64,000 bases of DNA from Procambarus clarkii (taxonomy: Eukaryota; Arthropoda; Malacostraca; Decapoda; Cambaridae). The notes beneath the pieces were generated by a model. It was not told the DNA's origin. It searched no databases and worked only from the letters and a program-made list of their open reading frames with translations. Location: the NCBI RefSeq assembly GCF_040958095.1, contig NC_091195.1, forward strand, positions 23,644,817 through 23,708,816, given 5' to 3'. Positions 35,986-47,226 of the stretch are shown here, piece after piece. Made by a program: the position numbers and the translations under genes. Numbering within the stretch: position 1 is the first letter of the stretch; each line of letters starts with the position of its first letter.

Positions 35986-36468
35986 GATTCCCTGCTGTAT
36001 GGTGGACTGGCAGGTGTGTGGACAGTGTTGTAGTGAAGTTATCAGTGAAGAAAGTGTTAAGTGTAACTTTCCCTGCTGTATGGTAGACTGGCAGGTGTGT
36101 GGACAGTATTGTAGTGAAGTTATCAGTGAAGAAAGTGTTAAGTGTAACTTTCCCTGCTGTATGGTGGACTGGCAGGTGTGTGGACAGTGTTGTAGTGAAG
36201 TTATCAGTGAAGACAGTGTTAAGTGTAACTTTCCCTGCTGTATTGTGGACTGGCAGGTGTGTGGACAGTGTTGTAGTGAAGTTATCAGTGAAGATAGTGT
36301 TAAGTGTAACTTTCCCTGCTGTATGGTGGACTGACAGGTGTGTGGACAGTGTTGTAGTGAAGTTATCAGTGAAGAAATTGTTAAGTGTAACTTTCCCTGC
36401 TGTATGGTGGACTGGCAGGTGTGTGGACAGTGTTGTAGTGAAGTTACGGAGGAAAATATTGTTAAATG
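35986..36468. repeat. 81-bp tandem repeat
   Basis: About six copies of an 81-bp unit beginning cctgctgtatggtggactgg and containing cagtgttgtagtgaagttat. Copies start at 35991, 36072, 36153 and so on. Because 81 = 27 codons, one + frame reads a cysteine-rich 27-residue repeat (FPCCMVDWQVCGQCCSEV...). It is broken by a stop (tggactgacag) in the fifth copy. No signal peptide, splice context or unique sequence suggests a gene. Confidence 0.95.
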
Positions 36469-36567
36469 ACTCACATAATTATATCTATCGTCATTGTTTC
36501 TGTTATTGGCAGCAATTTAGTCGAAATTGTTTTATAAGTTACTACTAGGGATACCAAGTGGAGCCCG

Positions 36568-36790
<223 letters not shown>

Positions 36791-37024
36791 ATTTCTCCCT
36801 ACCTGCCTCTGTCTCCATCTTCCTCTGTCTTTTGACAACTGTAAAAGTCACATGTTCTCGCAGCTGCGGGCTCGGGATGATGGGAAGAAAATATATGTTA
36901 ATATTCCTGTGATCAGTCCGTAATAACTGCTTTCAAATTGTTGTTTACCAAGTATTTGTCCGGAGGCCGGAACCCTAATGTTGTGGGGCTGACTGTGTGA
37001 CTGTGGCGGGCTGTTCTCTCCTGA

Positions 37025-38092
37025 ACTGTGTTACTGGTTCACAAGGAACACTGTTGCTGGTTCACAAGGAACACTGTTGCTGGTTCACAAGGAACACTGT
37101 TGCTGGTTCACAAGGAACACTGTTGCTGGTTCACAAGGAACAATGTTGCTGGTTCACAAGGAACACTGTTGCTGGTTCACAAGGAACACTGTTGCTGGTT
37201 CACAAGGAAGACTGTTGCTGGTTCACAAGGAACACTGTTGCTGGTTCACAAGGAACACTGTTGCTGGTTCACAAGGAACACTCTTGCTGGTTCACAAGGA
37301 ACACTGTTGCTGGTTCACAAGGAACGCTGTTGCTGGTTCACAAGGAACACTGTTGCTGGTTCACAAGGAACACTGTTGCTGGTTCACAAGGAACACTGTT
37401 GCTGGTTCACAAGGAACACTGTTGTTGGTTCACATGGAACACTGTTGCTGGTTCACAAGGAACACTGTTGTTGGTTCACGAGGAACACTGTTGCTGGTTC
37501 ACAAGGAACACTGTTGCTAGTTCAGAAGGAAGACTGTTGCTAGTTCAGAAGGAAGACTGTTGCTAGTTCAGGAGGAAGACTGTTGCTAGTTCAGGAGGAA
37601 GACTGTTGCTAGTTCAGAAGGAAGACTGTTGCTAGTTCAGAAGGAAGACTGTTGCTAGTTCAGAAGGAAGACTGTTGCTAGTTCAGAAGGAAGACTGTTG
37701 CTAGTTCAGAAGGAAGACTGTTGCTAGTTCAGAAGGAAGACTGTTGCTAGTTCAGAAGGAAGACTGGTGCTAGTTCAGAAGGAAGACTGTTGCTAGTTCA
37801 GAAGGAAGACTGTTGCTAGTTCAGAAGGAAGACTGTTGCTAGTTCAGGAGGAAGACTGTTGCTAGTTCAGAAGGAAGACTGTTGCTAGTTCAGAAGGAAG
37901 ACTGTTGCTAGTTCAGAAGGAAGACTGTTGCTAGTTCAGAAGGAAGACTGTTGCTAGTTCAGAAGGAAGACTGTTGCTAGTTCAGAAGGAAGACTGTTGC
38001 TAGTTCAGAAGGAAGACTGTTGCTAGTTCAGAAGGAAGACTGTTGCTAGTTCAGAAGGAAGACTGTTGCTAGTTCAGAAGGAAGACAGGTTA
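37025..38092. repeat. 23-bp minisatellite in two homogenised blocks
   Basis: Block A (37025 to about 37512) repeats ggttcacaaggaacactgtt + gct. Block B (about 37513-38092) repeats agttcagaaggaagactgtt + gct. The two consensus units differ at four positions and switch abruptly at about 37512, with almost no intermediate units. Period 23 opens three + frames in rotation. Confidence 0.97.
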
Positions 38093-38129
38093 TTCAAGTT
38101 ACTTGAAAGACTGGAAGTTTCAGTTTAGT

Positions 38130-38735
38130 ACATAAATATATTGAATAAAGGTAAGAGTATTCTGGGATATATTTCTAGATGTTGTAGCACCAATATATCT
38201 AATAGAATTGTTCACCTTGCTCCTGCCCTTGTTGAGCCCCAGTTGGATTATACTGTTCATTGTTGGTCTCTGTATTACAGAATGAACATAAGTTCACTTG
38301 GTCTTGTTCAGAGAATAGTAACAATCAATAACAGGAATTAGAAACCTCCTTTATGAAGAGAGATTAAGAAAAACTAAATTCACATTCTCTATAAAGTCGA
38401 CGAATAAGGGGCGAGATTATTGAAATATATAAATAGATAGATGGGATATAAATAAGGTTTTAAATACAAAAAATTAAGGTAACACTGGATATAAATTGGA
38501 CAAGTTTATATTCATGAAAGACCTGTGTCAATGTTCGTATGGAAACGGTTGTTGATTTATGTACAAATTATCAGGTAAGACAATAGGTGTGGGATCGGCG
38601 GATTGTTTCAAGCGTAGGTTAGACACACGTGAATGAGTTTGGGAGAATATAAATGGGAGCGGTGTGGTAAGGAAGAATGGGTGCTATGCAGTTCATGTTA
38701 TTCTTATGTTGTTATATAGTACTATGTGAGATACC
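38130..38735 (+). mobile_element. LINE RT C-terminal remnant
   Basis: The + frame 38141-38341 reads ILGYISRCCSTNISNRIV, LAPALVEPQLDYTVHCWS and SSLGLVQRIVTINN. This matches the 'LGFI.R......LYLALVRPHLEYAVQFWSP......LE.VQRR.T' block of a CR1-like RT C-terminus. Decayed 'LLYEERLRKT' and 'RRIRGEIIEIYK' blocks follow. The family differs from the gagaggcggg-tailed one and resembles the piece at 43.6-43.9 kb. Confidence 0.75.
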
Positions 38736-38804
38736 CCAGATCAGTATCTGTGTCTGTCTCTCTCTCTGCGTGTTTACTTATGTGTCTTCCTCTTTCTCTG
38801 TATT

Positions 38805-38990
38805 GACCTAGTTGTGCTTGTGGGGGTTGAGCTCTGCTCTTTCCGCCCGCCTCTCAACTGTCAATCACTCAACTGTTACTACCTAACTAACTCCCCCCCC
38901 CCCCCCCCACACACACACCCAGGCAGCAGCCAGCAACAGTCGTCTAACTCCCAAGTACCTATTTACTGCTAGGTAGCCTCCATATACGCC
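38805..38990 (-). mobile_element. SINE with LINE-type 3' tail
   Basis: Read on minus: acctagcagtaaataggtac, ttgggagttagacgactgtt, a gtgtgtgtg/g-run linker, agttgagtgattgacagttg, then gagaggcgggcggaaagagc ... aacccccacaagcacaacta. The last ~50 bases match the 3' tail of the LINE copies at 24.2, 25.7 and 35.4 kb. The first part matches the body of the SINE at 44.3 kb (cacctagcagtaaacatta). Its tRNA-like head is missing. It directly abuts the 23-24-bp array. Confidence 0.75.
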
Positions 38991-41900
38991 TCTAGGCGGC
39001 CCTTTATGTGCCTCTAAGCGGCCCTTTATGTACCTCTAGGTGGCCCTTTATGTGCCTCTAGGCGCCCCTTTATGTGCCTCTAGGCGGCCCTTTATGTACC
39101 TCTAGGCGGCCCTTTATGTGCCTCTAGGCGGCCCTTTATGTGCCTCTAGGCGGCCCTTTATGTGCCTTTAGGCGGCCCTTTATGTACCTCTAGGCGGCCC
39201 TTCATGTGCCTCTAGGCGGTCCTTTATGTGCCTCTAGGCGGCCCTTTATGTGCCTCTAGGCGGCCCTTTATGTACCTCTAGGCGTGCCCCTTTATGTGCC
39301 TCTAGGCGGCCCCTTTATGTGCCTCTAGGCGGCCCTTTATGTGCCTCTAGGCGGCCCTTTATGTACCTCTAGGCGGCTCCTTTATGTGCCTCTAGGCGGT
39401 CCTTTATGTGCCTCTAGGTGGCACCTTTATGTGTCTCTAGGCGGCCCTTTATGTACTTCTAGGCGGCCCTTTATGTACCTCTAGGCGGCCCCTTTATGTA
39501 CCTCTAGGCGGCCCTTTATGTGCCTCTAGGCGGCCCTTTATGTGCCTCTAGGCGGCCCTTTATGTACCTCTAGGCGGCTCCTTTATGTGCCTCTAGGCGG
39601 CCCTTTATGTGCCTCTAGGCGGCCCTTTATGTACCTCTAGGCGGCCCCTTTATGTGCCTCTAGGCGGCCCTTTATGTGCCTCTTGGCGGCCCCTTTATGT
39701 GCCTCTAGGCGGCCCCTTTATGTGCCTCTAGGCGGCACCTTTATGCACCTCTTGGCGGCCCTTTTATGTACCTCTTGGCGGCCCTTTATGTACCTCTAGG
39801 AGGCCCTTTATGTACCTCTTGGCGGCCCTTTATGTACCTCTAGGCGGCCCCATTATGTGCCTCTAGACGGCCCTTTTATGTACCTCTGGGCGGCTCCTTT
39901 ATGTGCCCTTTGGCGGCCTCTATATGTACATCATGGCGGCCCTTTATGTACCTCTAGGCGGCCTCTTTGTGTATCTCTAAGCGGCCCCTTTATGTGCCTC
40001 TTGCCCGCTCTTTTAAGTGCCTCTAGGCGATTAGTTTTTTTTACATCTAGGCGGCCTCTTTATGTACCTCCACTCGGCCTCTTTATGTACCTCTAGGTGG
40101 CACCTTCATGTTCCTCTAGGTGGCACCTTTATGTACCTCTAGGCAGCCTCTTTATGTACCTCAAGGCGGCCTCTTTATGTACCTCTAGGCGGCCCTTTAT
40201 GTGCCTCTAGACGGCCCCTATATGTACCTCTAAGCGGCCCCTTTATGTGCATCTAGGCGGCCCTTTATGTACCTCTAGTCGGCACCTTTATGTACCTCTA
40301 GGTGGCACCTTTATGTACCTCTAGGCGGCCCCTTTATGTACCTCTAGGCCGCCTTTTATGTACCTCTAGTCGGCACCTTTATGTACCTCTAGGTGGCCCT
40401 TTATGTACCTCTAGGCGGCCCTTTTTGTACCTCTAGGTGGCCCCTTTATGTACCTCTAGGCGGCTCTTTATGTGCCTCTAGTCGATCCCTTTATGTACCT
40501 CTAGGCGGCCCTTTATGTACCTCTATGAGGCCCCTTTATGTACCTCTATGAGGCCTCTTTATTTGCCTCTTGGTGGCCCTTTATGTGCCTCTAGCCTGCC
40601 CCTTTATGTACCTCTAGGCGGCCCCTTTATGTGCCTCTAGGCGGCCCCTTTATATGCCTCTAGGCGGCCTCTTTAGGTGCCTCTAGGCGGCCCCTTTATG
40701 TACCTCTAGGCGGCCCCTTTATGTACCTCTAGGCGGCCCCTTTATGTACCTCTATGCGGCCCCTTTATGTACCTCTAGGCGGCCCCTTTATGTACCTCTA
40801 GGCGGCCCCTTTATATGCCTCTAGGCGGCCTCTTTAGGTGCCTCTAGGCGGCCCCTTTATGTACCTCTAGGAGGCCCCTTATGTACCTCTTGGCGGCCCT
40901 TTATGTACCTCTTGGCGGCCCTTTTATGTACCTCTAGGTGGCCCCTTTATGTACCTCTGGGCGGCTCTTTTATGTACCTCTAGGCGGCCCCTTTATGTAC
41001 CTCTAGGCGGCCCTTTATGTACTTCTAGGCGGCCCTTTTATGTACCTCTAGGTGGCCCCTTTATGTACCTCTGGGCGGCTCCTTTATGTACCTCTAGGCG
41101 GCCACTTTATGTACCCTTTGGCGGCCTCTATATGTACATCTAGGCGGCCTCTTTATGTACCTCCAGGCGGCCTCTTTATGTACCTCTATGCGGCCTCTTT
41201 ATGTACCTCTAGGTGGCACCTTTATGTACCTCCAGGCGGCTCCTTTATGTACCTCTAGGCGGCTCTTTATGTACTCTAAGGTGGCCCTTTAGGTGCGTCT
41301 AGGCGGTCCTTTATATACCTCTAGGCGGCCCCTTTATGTACCTCTAGGCGGCCCTTTATTTACCTCTAGGCGGCTCATTTATGGACCTCTAGGCGGCACT
41401 TTACGCACCTCTAGGCGGCCCCTTTATGTACCTCCAGGCGGCCCCTTTATGTACCTCTAGGCGGCCCCTTTATGTGCCTCTAGGCGGCCCCTTTATGTAC
41501 CTCTAGGCGGCCCCTTTATGTGCCTCTAGGCGGCCCCTTTATGTACCGCTAGGCGGCCCTTTTATGTGCCTCTAGGCGGCTCATTTATGTACCTCTAGGC
41601 GGCCCCTTTATGTGCCTCTAGGCGGCCCTTTATGTACCTCCAGGCGGCCCCTTTATGTACCTCTAGGCGGCCCCTTTATGTGCATCTAGGCGGCCCCTTT
41701 ATGTACCTCTAGGCGGCCTCTTTATGTGCCTCTAGGCGGCCCCTTTATGTACCTCTAGGCGGCCCTTTTATGTGCCTCTAGGCGGCTCATTTATGTACCT
41801 TTAGGCGGCCCCTTTATGTACCTCTAGGCGGCCATTTTATTTGCCTCTAGGCGGCCTTTTTTTGGCTTCTAGGCGGCCATTTTATGTGCTTTCAGGCGGC

Positions 41901-43140
41901 CCCTTTATGTACCTCTAGGCGGCCCCTTTATGTGCCTCTAGGCGGCCCCTTTATGTACCTCTAGGCGGCCCCTTTATGTGCCTCTAGGCGGCCCCTTTAT
42001 GTACCTCTAGGCGGCCCTTTTATGTGCCTCTAGGCGGCTCATTTATGTACCTTTAGGCGGCCCCTTTATGTACCTCTAGGCGGCCATTTTATTTGCCTCT
42101 AGGCGGCCTTTTTTGGCTTCTAGGCGGCCATTTTATGTGCTTTCAGGCGGCCCTTTTTTGGGTCTCTAGGCAGCCATTTTATGTGCCTCTAGGCGGCCCT
42201 TTAAGGGCATCTAGGCGGCCCTTTATGTGCCTCTTTGCGCCCCCTTTATGTACCTCCAGGTGACCCATTATATTCCTCTAGGCGTCACTTTATGTGCCTC
42301 TTGATGGCCCTTTATATGTCTCTAGGCGGCCTCTTATGTGCCTGTACACGGCCCCTTTATGTACCTCTAGGAGGCCTTTTATGTACTTCTAGGCGTCACT
42401 TTATGTGCCTATAGGCGGCCCTTTATGTGCTTATTCGCGGCCTTTTATGTACCTCTAGGCGGCCCCTTATGTGACTCTATGGGGGCCCCTTAATGTTTTT
42501 TTTTTTTTTTTTGAGATATATACAAGAGTTGTTACATTCTTGTAGAGCCACTAGTACGCGTAGCGTTTCGGGCAGGTCCCTGGAATACGATCCCCGCCGC
42601 GAAGAATCGTTGTTACAACCAAGTACACATTTTACTGTTGCGTTAAACAGAGGCAACAGTTAATATTTGCGCCCAGTAAATCCTCCCCGGCCAGGATACG
42701 AACCCATGACATAGCGCTCGCGGAACGCCAGGCGAGTGTCTTACCACTACACCACGGAGACTGTAAATGTACCTCTAGGCGTCCCTTTTATGTGCTTTTA
42801 GGCGGCCTCTTTATATGCCTCTAGGCGGCCCGTTTATGGGATTTTAGGGGGCTATTCTAGGAGCCTCTAGGCAGCCATTTTTTTTTTGCATCTAGGTGGC
42901 CGTTTTATGTGCTTTAAGGCGGCCGCTTAATAGGCCTCTTGGTGGCTATTTAGGGGCTTCTAGACGTCCATTTTATGTGAATGTAGGCGGCCATTTTATG
43001 TGCCTCTAGGCGGCCATTTTATGTGCCTCTAGGCGGCCATTTTATGTGCCTCTAGGCGGCCATTTTATGTGCCTCTAGGCGGCCATTTTATGTGCCTCTA
43101 GTCGGCCATTTTATATGATGAGCCTCTACGCGGCCCTCCA
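38991..43140. repeat. 23-24-bp minisatellite, 4.1 kb
   Basis: Roughly 170 copies of cctctaggcggcccctttat + gt(a/g)c, with 23- and 24-bp versions (three or four c). Divergence rises at the right end, where units read aggcggccattttatgtgc. A SINE interrupts it at 42496-42763. No coding content; the ~65-codon frames are artefacts. Confidence 0.97.
42496..42763 (-). mobile_element. Full-length-looking tRNA-derived SINE inserted in the array
   Basis: On minus, the head (from 42763) reads gtctccgtggtgtagtggta (A box tggtgtagtgg) with B box gggttcgtatcc about 50 bases on. An unrelated body follows, then a 17-base A tail (T run 42496-42512 on +). Flanks ttaatg (42490-42495) and taaatg (42764-42769) look like a short target-site duplication with one mismatch. 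Removing the element restores the array phase (cccttaatg|tacctctaggcg). The tRNA-like part is a pol III promoter, not a functional tRNA. Confidence 0.88.
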
Positions 43141-43559
43141 TCATTGCTCCTATAAGAGACTCTCAGGGGACGGAAGTTTACTTGTAGTAAACTCCATGTA
43201 AGTTGTTAACATTATACTGTGAATATTGTCCACAAGAGAGCGGAGGGGGAGAGGGCGATCTACACAGAAGCTCAGCTGGGAACCCTAGCAAGAAAATAAA
43301 TAAATAATTCAAAGCCTAATTAATATGATATAGCAAAGTTCGTGGTAGGGGGGGTAGCTTTGGTACTCTTTAAAGTTGTACTCCCTACATATATGCCATT
43401 CCCTGTTGGGCACATACCCAGCAGGAATTACTGTTAGAAATTAGGTGAGGCTAGCTCCCTGAGTAGGGTCTTCTAGCTCGCATAGACAGAGAAGCAGACA
43501 TTATTTTTTATTGATACAGATTTATCATTTCTTGTTCTATTTTGTGTTGATGCAGTTAA
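43141..43559. other. Spacer, no gene recognised
   Basis: Unique-looking A/T-moderate sequence after the array. No motif or exon was supported. Confidence 0.4.
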
Positions 43560-43870
43560 CAACTTATTATTACTACCTTCGATATAACTTTTCATCCTTT
43601 TGACAACATCAATAATATCAACTATACTTTCCGAAGAATGTGTAAACATAGCTTCCTGAATCTCTCTTAATAAGGGAGATTTCTAATTCCTGAGATCAAC
43701 TTTGTCATTCTTCTCTTTACGGGTTCAAGTTAAATTATGTCCAGTATATTGTATGTTGACCAAACTGAACTGCATAATCTAAATAGGTCCTTACAAGAGC
43801 AAGATAAAGGCAGAGAATAACATTACTAAATGCTACACCGTATATTTCTGTGTGAGAAAATGAGCACCAT
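43560..43870 (-). mobile_element. LINE RT C-terminal remnant
   Basis: Minus translation (with stops) gives LCLYLALVRTYLDYAVQF, then KRRMTKLISGIRNLPY, ERFRKLCLHIL and decayed sequence. This is the 'LALVRPHLEYAVQFWSP' and 'VQRRMTKLIPGIRNL.YEERL' block of a CR1-like RT C-terminus, the same type as at 38.1-38.7 kb. It is heavily degraded. 43871-44234 shows nothing recognisable. Confidence 0.65.
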
Positions 43871-44234
43871 TACTCTACCTAAACCAGAAGCCAACACCAC
43901 AATGATCACAGGAGTTAGGTCAAAATATTGACAAGTTTTAAGTTATAAAATATATAAAAAAATTCAGGAGGCAGACTTTGGAACTTTATTTGTTTTAGTG
44001 ATCTCAAAAATGTATTTCTGACCCAATGTTTAACACTAACATCTTGTTTTAATAACGTTAAATTGTTCTTCCAGATGACAGAATTCTGAAGAGTATAAAG
44101 ACAGAAGAAATTAACTAGTTAAAGAACAAATTGAAAATAACAAATAAAGCTGGAACCGAATATTGCATTAACATGTGAACACATTTTGTAAAATTTGGTT
44201 TATTTGGAAATCACTTATATTTGTGGTCAATTAA

Positions 44235-44458
44235 GTGACTGTATTGTGGTTAATGCAGTCGGATCATCACCGATTAGATCCGAGTTTGATTCCCTGGCAG
44301 TGTGAGATGCTCAGCCTCCTGATACCTCTGTTCACCTAGCAGTAAACATTAACCTGGAAATTAGTCAACTGTTGAGGGATGCATCCTGAGGAAGGTTTGT
44401 CGTTGGCTTAGGAAGGCCTACACAAGCCTAACAAGCTGCCCGTCTCCGACAGTGAGAA
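44235..44458 (+). mobile_element. tRNA-derived SINE upstream of the NACHT gene
   Basis: An A-box-like gtggttaatgcag and B-box-like gagtttgattccctggcag (44281-44299) lie about 35 bases apart. They are followed by the SINE body ttcacctagcagtaaacatt and aacctggaaattagtcaact. The body matches the minus-strand SINE at 38.9 kb. It ends about 110 bases before the NACHT start codon, so it may lie in or just upstream of the promoter. Confidence 0.72.
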
Positions 44459-44465
44459 ACAATGT

Positions 44466-44567
44466 TATGTTTTTAAACATAATATAATAACAAAACCAGC
44501 GTGGGACATTTACTGCTTGTGTGAAACTTGACAACAGTTGTGTGAGGTGAGAATCATACGGCCCAAT
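44466..44567 (+). promoter_or_regulatory. Putative core promoter / 5' UTR of the NACHT gene
   Basis: An A/T-rich TATA-like stretch (aacataatataataacaaaa, about 44476-44495) lies 70-90 bases before the ATG. No other promoter element is clear. The context caatATGGcgg at 44564-44574 has A at -3 and G at +4 (good start context). It also matches the YY1/Pho consensus AAnATGGCGGC across the start codon. TSS position is unknown. Confidence 0.35.
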
Positions 44568-47226
44568 ATGGCGGCCTCGAGTCCTGTTATCCAACCGGAA
44601 GATGTGAACAGACTGCGGTATGGACTGGCTGTGACTAAGGCAGGACGAGACGCGCTAGCAAGTGTGTTTATGTGGTCGTACCGGGGCACCTTCCCAGTAG
44701 TGGCTTACCTCACTCAGGACTTGGGGTACACCAATGCTCAGTACAGGCGTGTCTTCGATGATCACCAGAGGGATAAACTCAAAGATTCCTCTGACGCTGC
44801 AACTTTTGACATCACCCTGTTGTATAAACTCCTGCAACATGTGTGTGGTCTGGCTATGAAGGATGACCCCACGTGGACCACTCCAAGACCTCTGGGACCA
44901 TCACTTGAACACCTCATTTACAGCCTGAAGCAACACCGAAACACGTTGGCCCATGATAATGTGGGAATGTCAGAGCAAGATCTTACGTCAACACTGACGG
45001 AGCTCAGTGACTTATTGGCTAAGATGCTGGCTGAGGCCGGCGTCCGGTGTGGGACAAACAGCCAGGATGTGGACCACGTGACCAGAGATGTCACCAAGTA
45101 TATTGGTGGTCTGCTAGCGAAGGTCAGAGAGCCGCTGGATCCCTCAGATGTGGCATACTTGCCTCAGCTCCGCCAGGAGATTAAGATGTTCAAAAGCCAC
45201 ATCACAGAAGAGGTTAAGCAGATGAGCAAGCAGGAGCTAACTGACGGGTATAAACTTCTGTACCAGATTGTTCCCGCACCCTGGCTCCTCCTCAACATTA
45301 ACTACAACCCAAGTCTTGCTTTTACACGACTACGACTCCTTGAAGATCCTGTCATAGGGGCAAGACCCTCCCACGCTGCCAAGGGTCAGGATATAAACTT
45401 TGAAGACATCTTGAGCATGAGACGAGAGGACGGAAGAGTCCCTGAGTGTGTCCTCCTGACGGGGGAAGGTGGTATGGGCAAGACAACTTTACTCAAGCTC
45501 ATCCTCGAGAAGTGGGTAGAGGACCCTGCTGCCATACGTCACCTGGGCACTGTGGACCTCGTTTTCTATGTACAGTGCAGGGACTCACATCTTAATACCG
45601 TCGATGATCTCCTCCGCCAGTTGCTGCCTCAAACACTTCTTGATTCTGGTGCTGACTTCCAGCTGTTTAAGGAGATAATATTGAGCTTAAATATATTAGT
45701 CCTGATTGACGGCTACGACGAGGTCAACGACCATTCAGGAAGGCTGGTGAAGGAGCTGTTGCACCTGCCTGGCAAGGATGTGAGGTTGGTGATAACCACA
45801 CGGCCGGGGTGGGACCATCAACTGTCACAGCTCGTCCCACACACCAGACCTCGCTGCAACATCCTCGTCTTGGGCATCACTCCAGAACGTCGCGTGGAGT
45901 TCGCCGAGAGAACCATCAAGGTGCTGGTGGAGGAAGAGAGCCAACGGAGTGTCATCACAGGGAGGTTTACCCAGCGGCTGGAGCAGATGAGTCAGTTCCT
46001 GGGTGAGTACCTCAACACGCCACTCACCTTGACCTTGTTGGCGCTGCTGTGTGTCGAGGCTCCAGAAGAATTTAACAACCTCACCACAAACACTCAAGTC
46101 TACGAGAAGATTCATGACTTCATAACCAACAAATTAGTGTCCAGACTCACAGCCAAACACGTGACCGAACCCAAAGGAAAATGTGACGAAAATGTGAAAA
46201 AGTTTTTGAGGTTCTTAGAAGAGATTAGTTTAAGAGGGATCCAGAGGCAGGAGTACGACCTTTGGCCGGAGACGGAAGCGGAGATTAGGGAGAAGTGTGA
46301 CACTCTGCGACTGCCACAGGAGGAGGTCTTGTCCAACTATTTCACAAGAACCAGCTACCGTCGGGGCCTCAATGTGGTGTGGGTGTTTGGCTATTTTCAC
46401 GCCAGGTACCAGGAGTATTGTGCCAGCAGGAGGCTGGTCGATCTCTTGTTGAGGGCTGAGCAAGACCGAGGTGATCCAGCATCACACCGTGTATCAGGGG
46501 AAAGCTCTACAATCATTGACCTCTTGGTGGATGTTGTACGTAAGGAAAAACGCTCCTTGGGAGATCACCTGAGAGTGTCAAAGTTTGATTTTAGCGTGCT
46601 ACAAGAGTTTATTGAGCGCCCCAGATGGCAGAACATTTTAGTCAGCACTACCGGGGTGTTGTGTGCCCGGGGAGTAGAGCACAGGTTCATTACTCACATA
46701 ATTGACCTGTGCGTGATGGATTTACGTTTGACTGACGAGCTGTATAAGCATGTAGCAGAGTCCCGCGGGAGTGAGCACGTCATCCAAGCCGTGTGTGAGA
46801 AGCTGCGTACAAAACAAGAGTGGCTAATAGAGAGTGTTGTCTCGTGTGTTGTCCTGCCGCTTGTTCTTAAGAAGGTGACACCTAACAACATTTACCTAAT
46901 CATATACGATTCATCCAAACTAAAGCAGTGTCTGTCTACACTGTCAGTGCTGGCAAAAATGAAGGTAACCATATCCTTAGATCTTGACTATAGTTTATAC
47001 AGCAAAGAGAGAAGTGTTATATCAAAACAATGTTTGGAGAGGCTGACAGCCCCCGGCAGTAAGTGTACCTTAAAGCGGTTTACTGGTGTCTCGTCTGAGG
47101 CAGCCATACCCCTCCTGCCTCTCACCCTCGAGAGCCTCCAACTGTGCCTCACACCACAGCAACTGCCCGTCCAACTGTCCGTCCTCATCCGTCACCTGCC
47201 TCACCTTCCTCACCTGCAGCGTCTTG
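44568..47226 (+). CDS. HEPN-NACHT STAND NTPase (NLR-like), exon 1
   Basis: Encodes 886 residues without a stop. I start it at the ATG at 44568 (A at -3, G at +4); the frame stays open upstream only as far as a non-ATG codon. Residues ~1-165 resemble the DZIP3-type HEPN domain, with the R-x4-H motif RNTLAH at 124-129. The NACHT domain has Walker A GEGGMGKTT at 299-307, Walker B LVLIDGYDE ending at E385 and a sensor-like VITTRPG near 408-414. FHARYQEYCASRRL (H611) matches the post-NACHT helical segment of NLRs. The last ~40 residues are leucine-rich and look like the start of an LRR region. NACHT proteins are nucleotide-driven oligomerising switches; HEPN domains are often RNases or adaptors. 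An innate-immune sensor role is inferred. Exon 1 should end at 47226|GTAAAT; reading through gives a stop at 47252. Confidence 0.9.

Noticed and set aside
42686..42763. tRNA gene on the minus strand
   Set aside because: The tRNA-like head is continuous with a SINE body and A tail and is flanked by a short target duplication.
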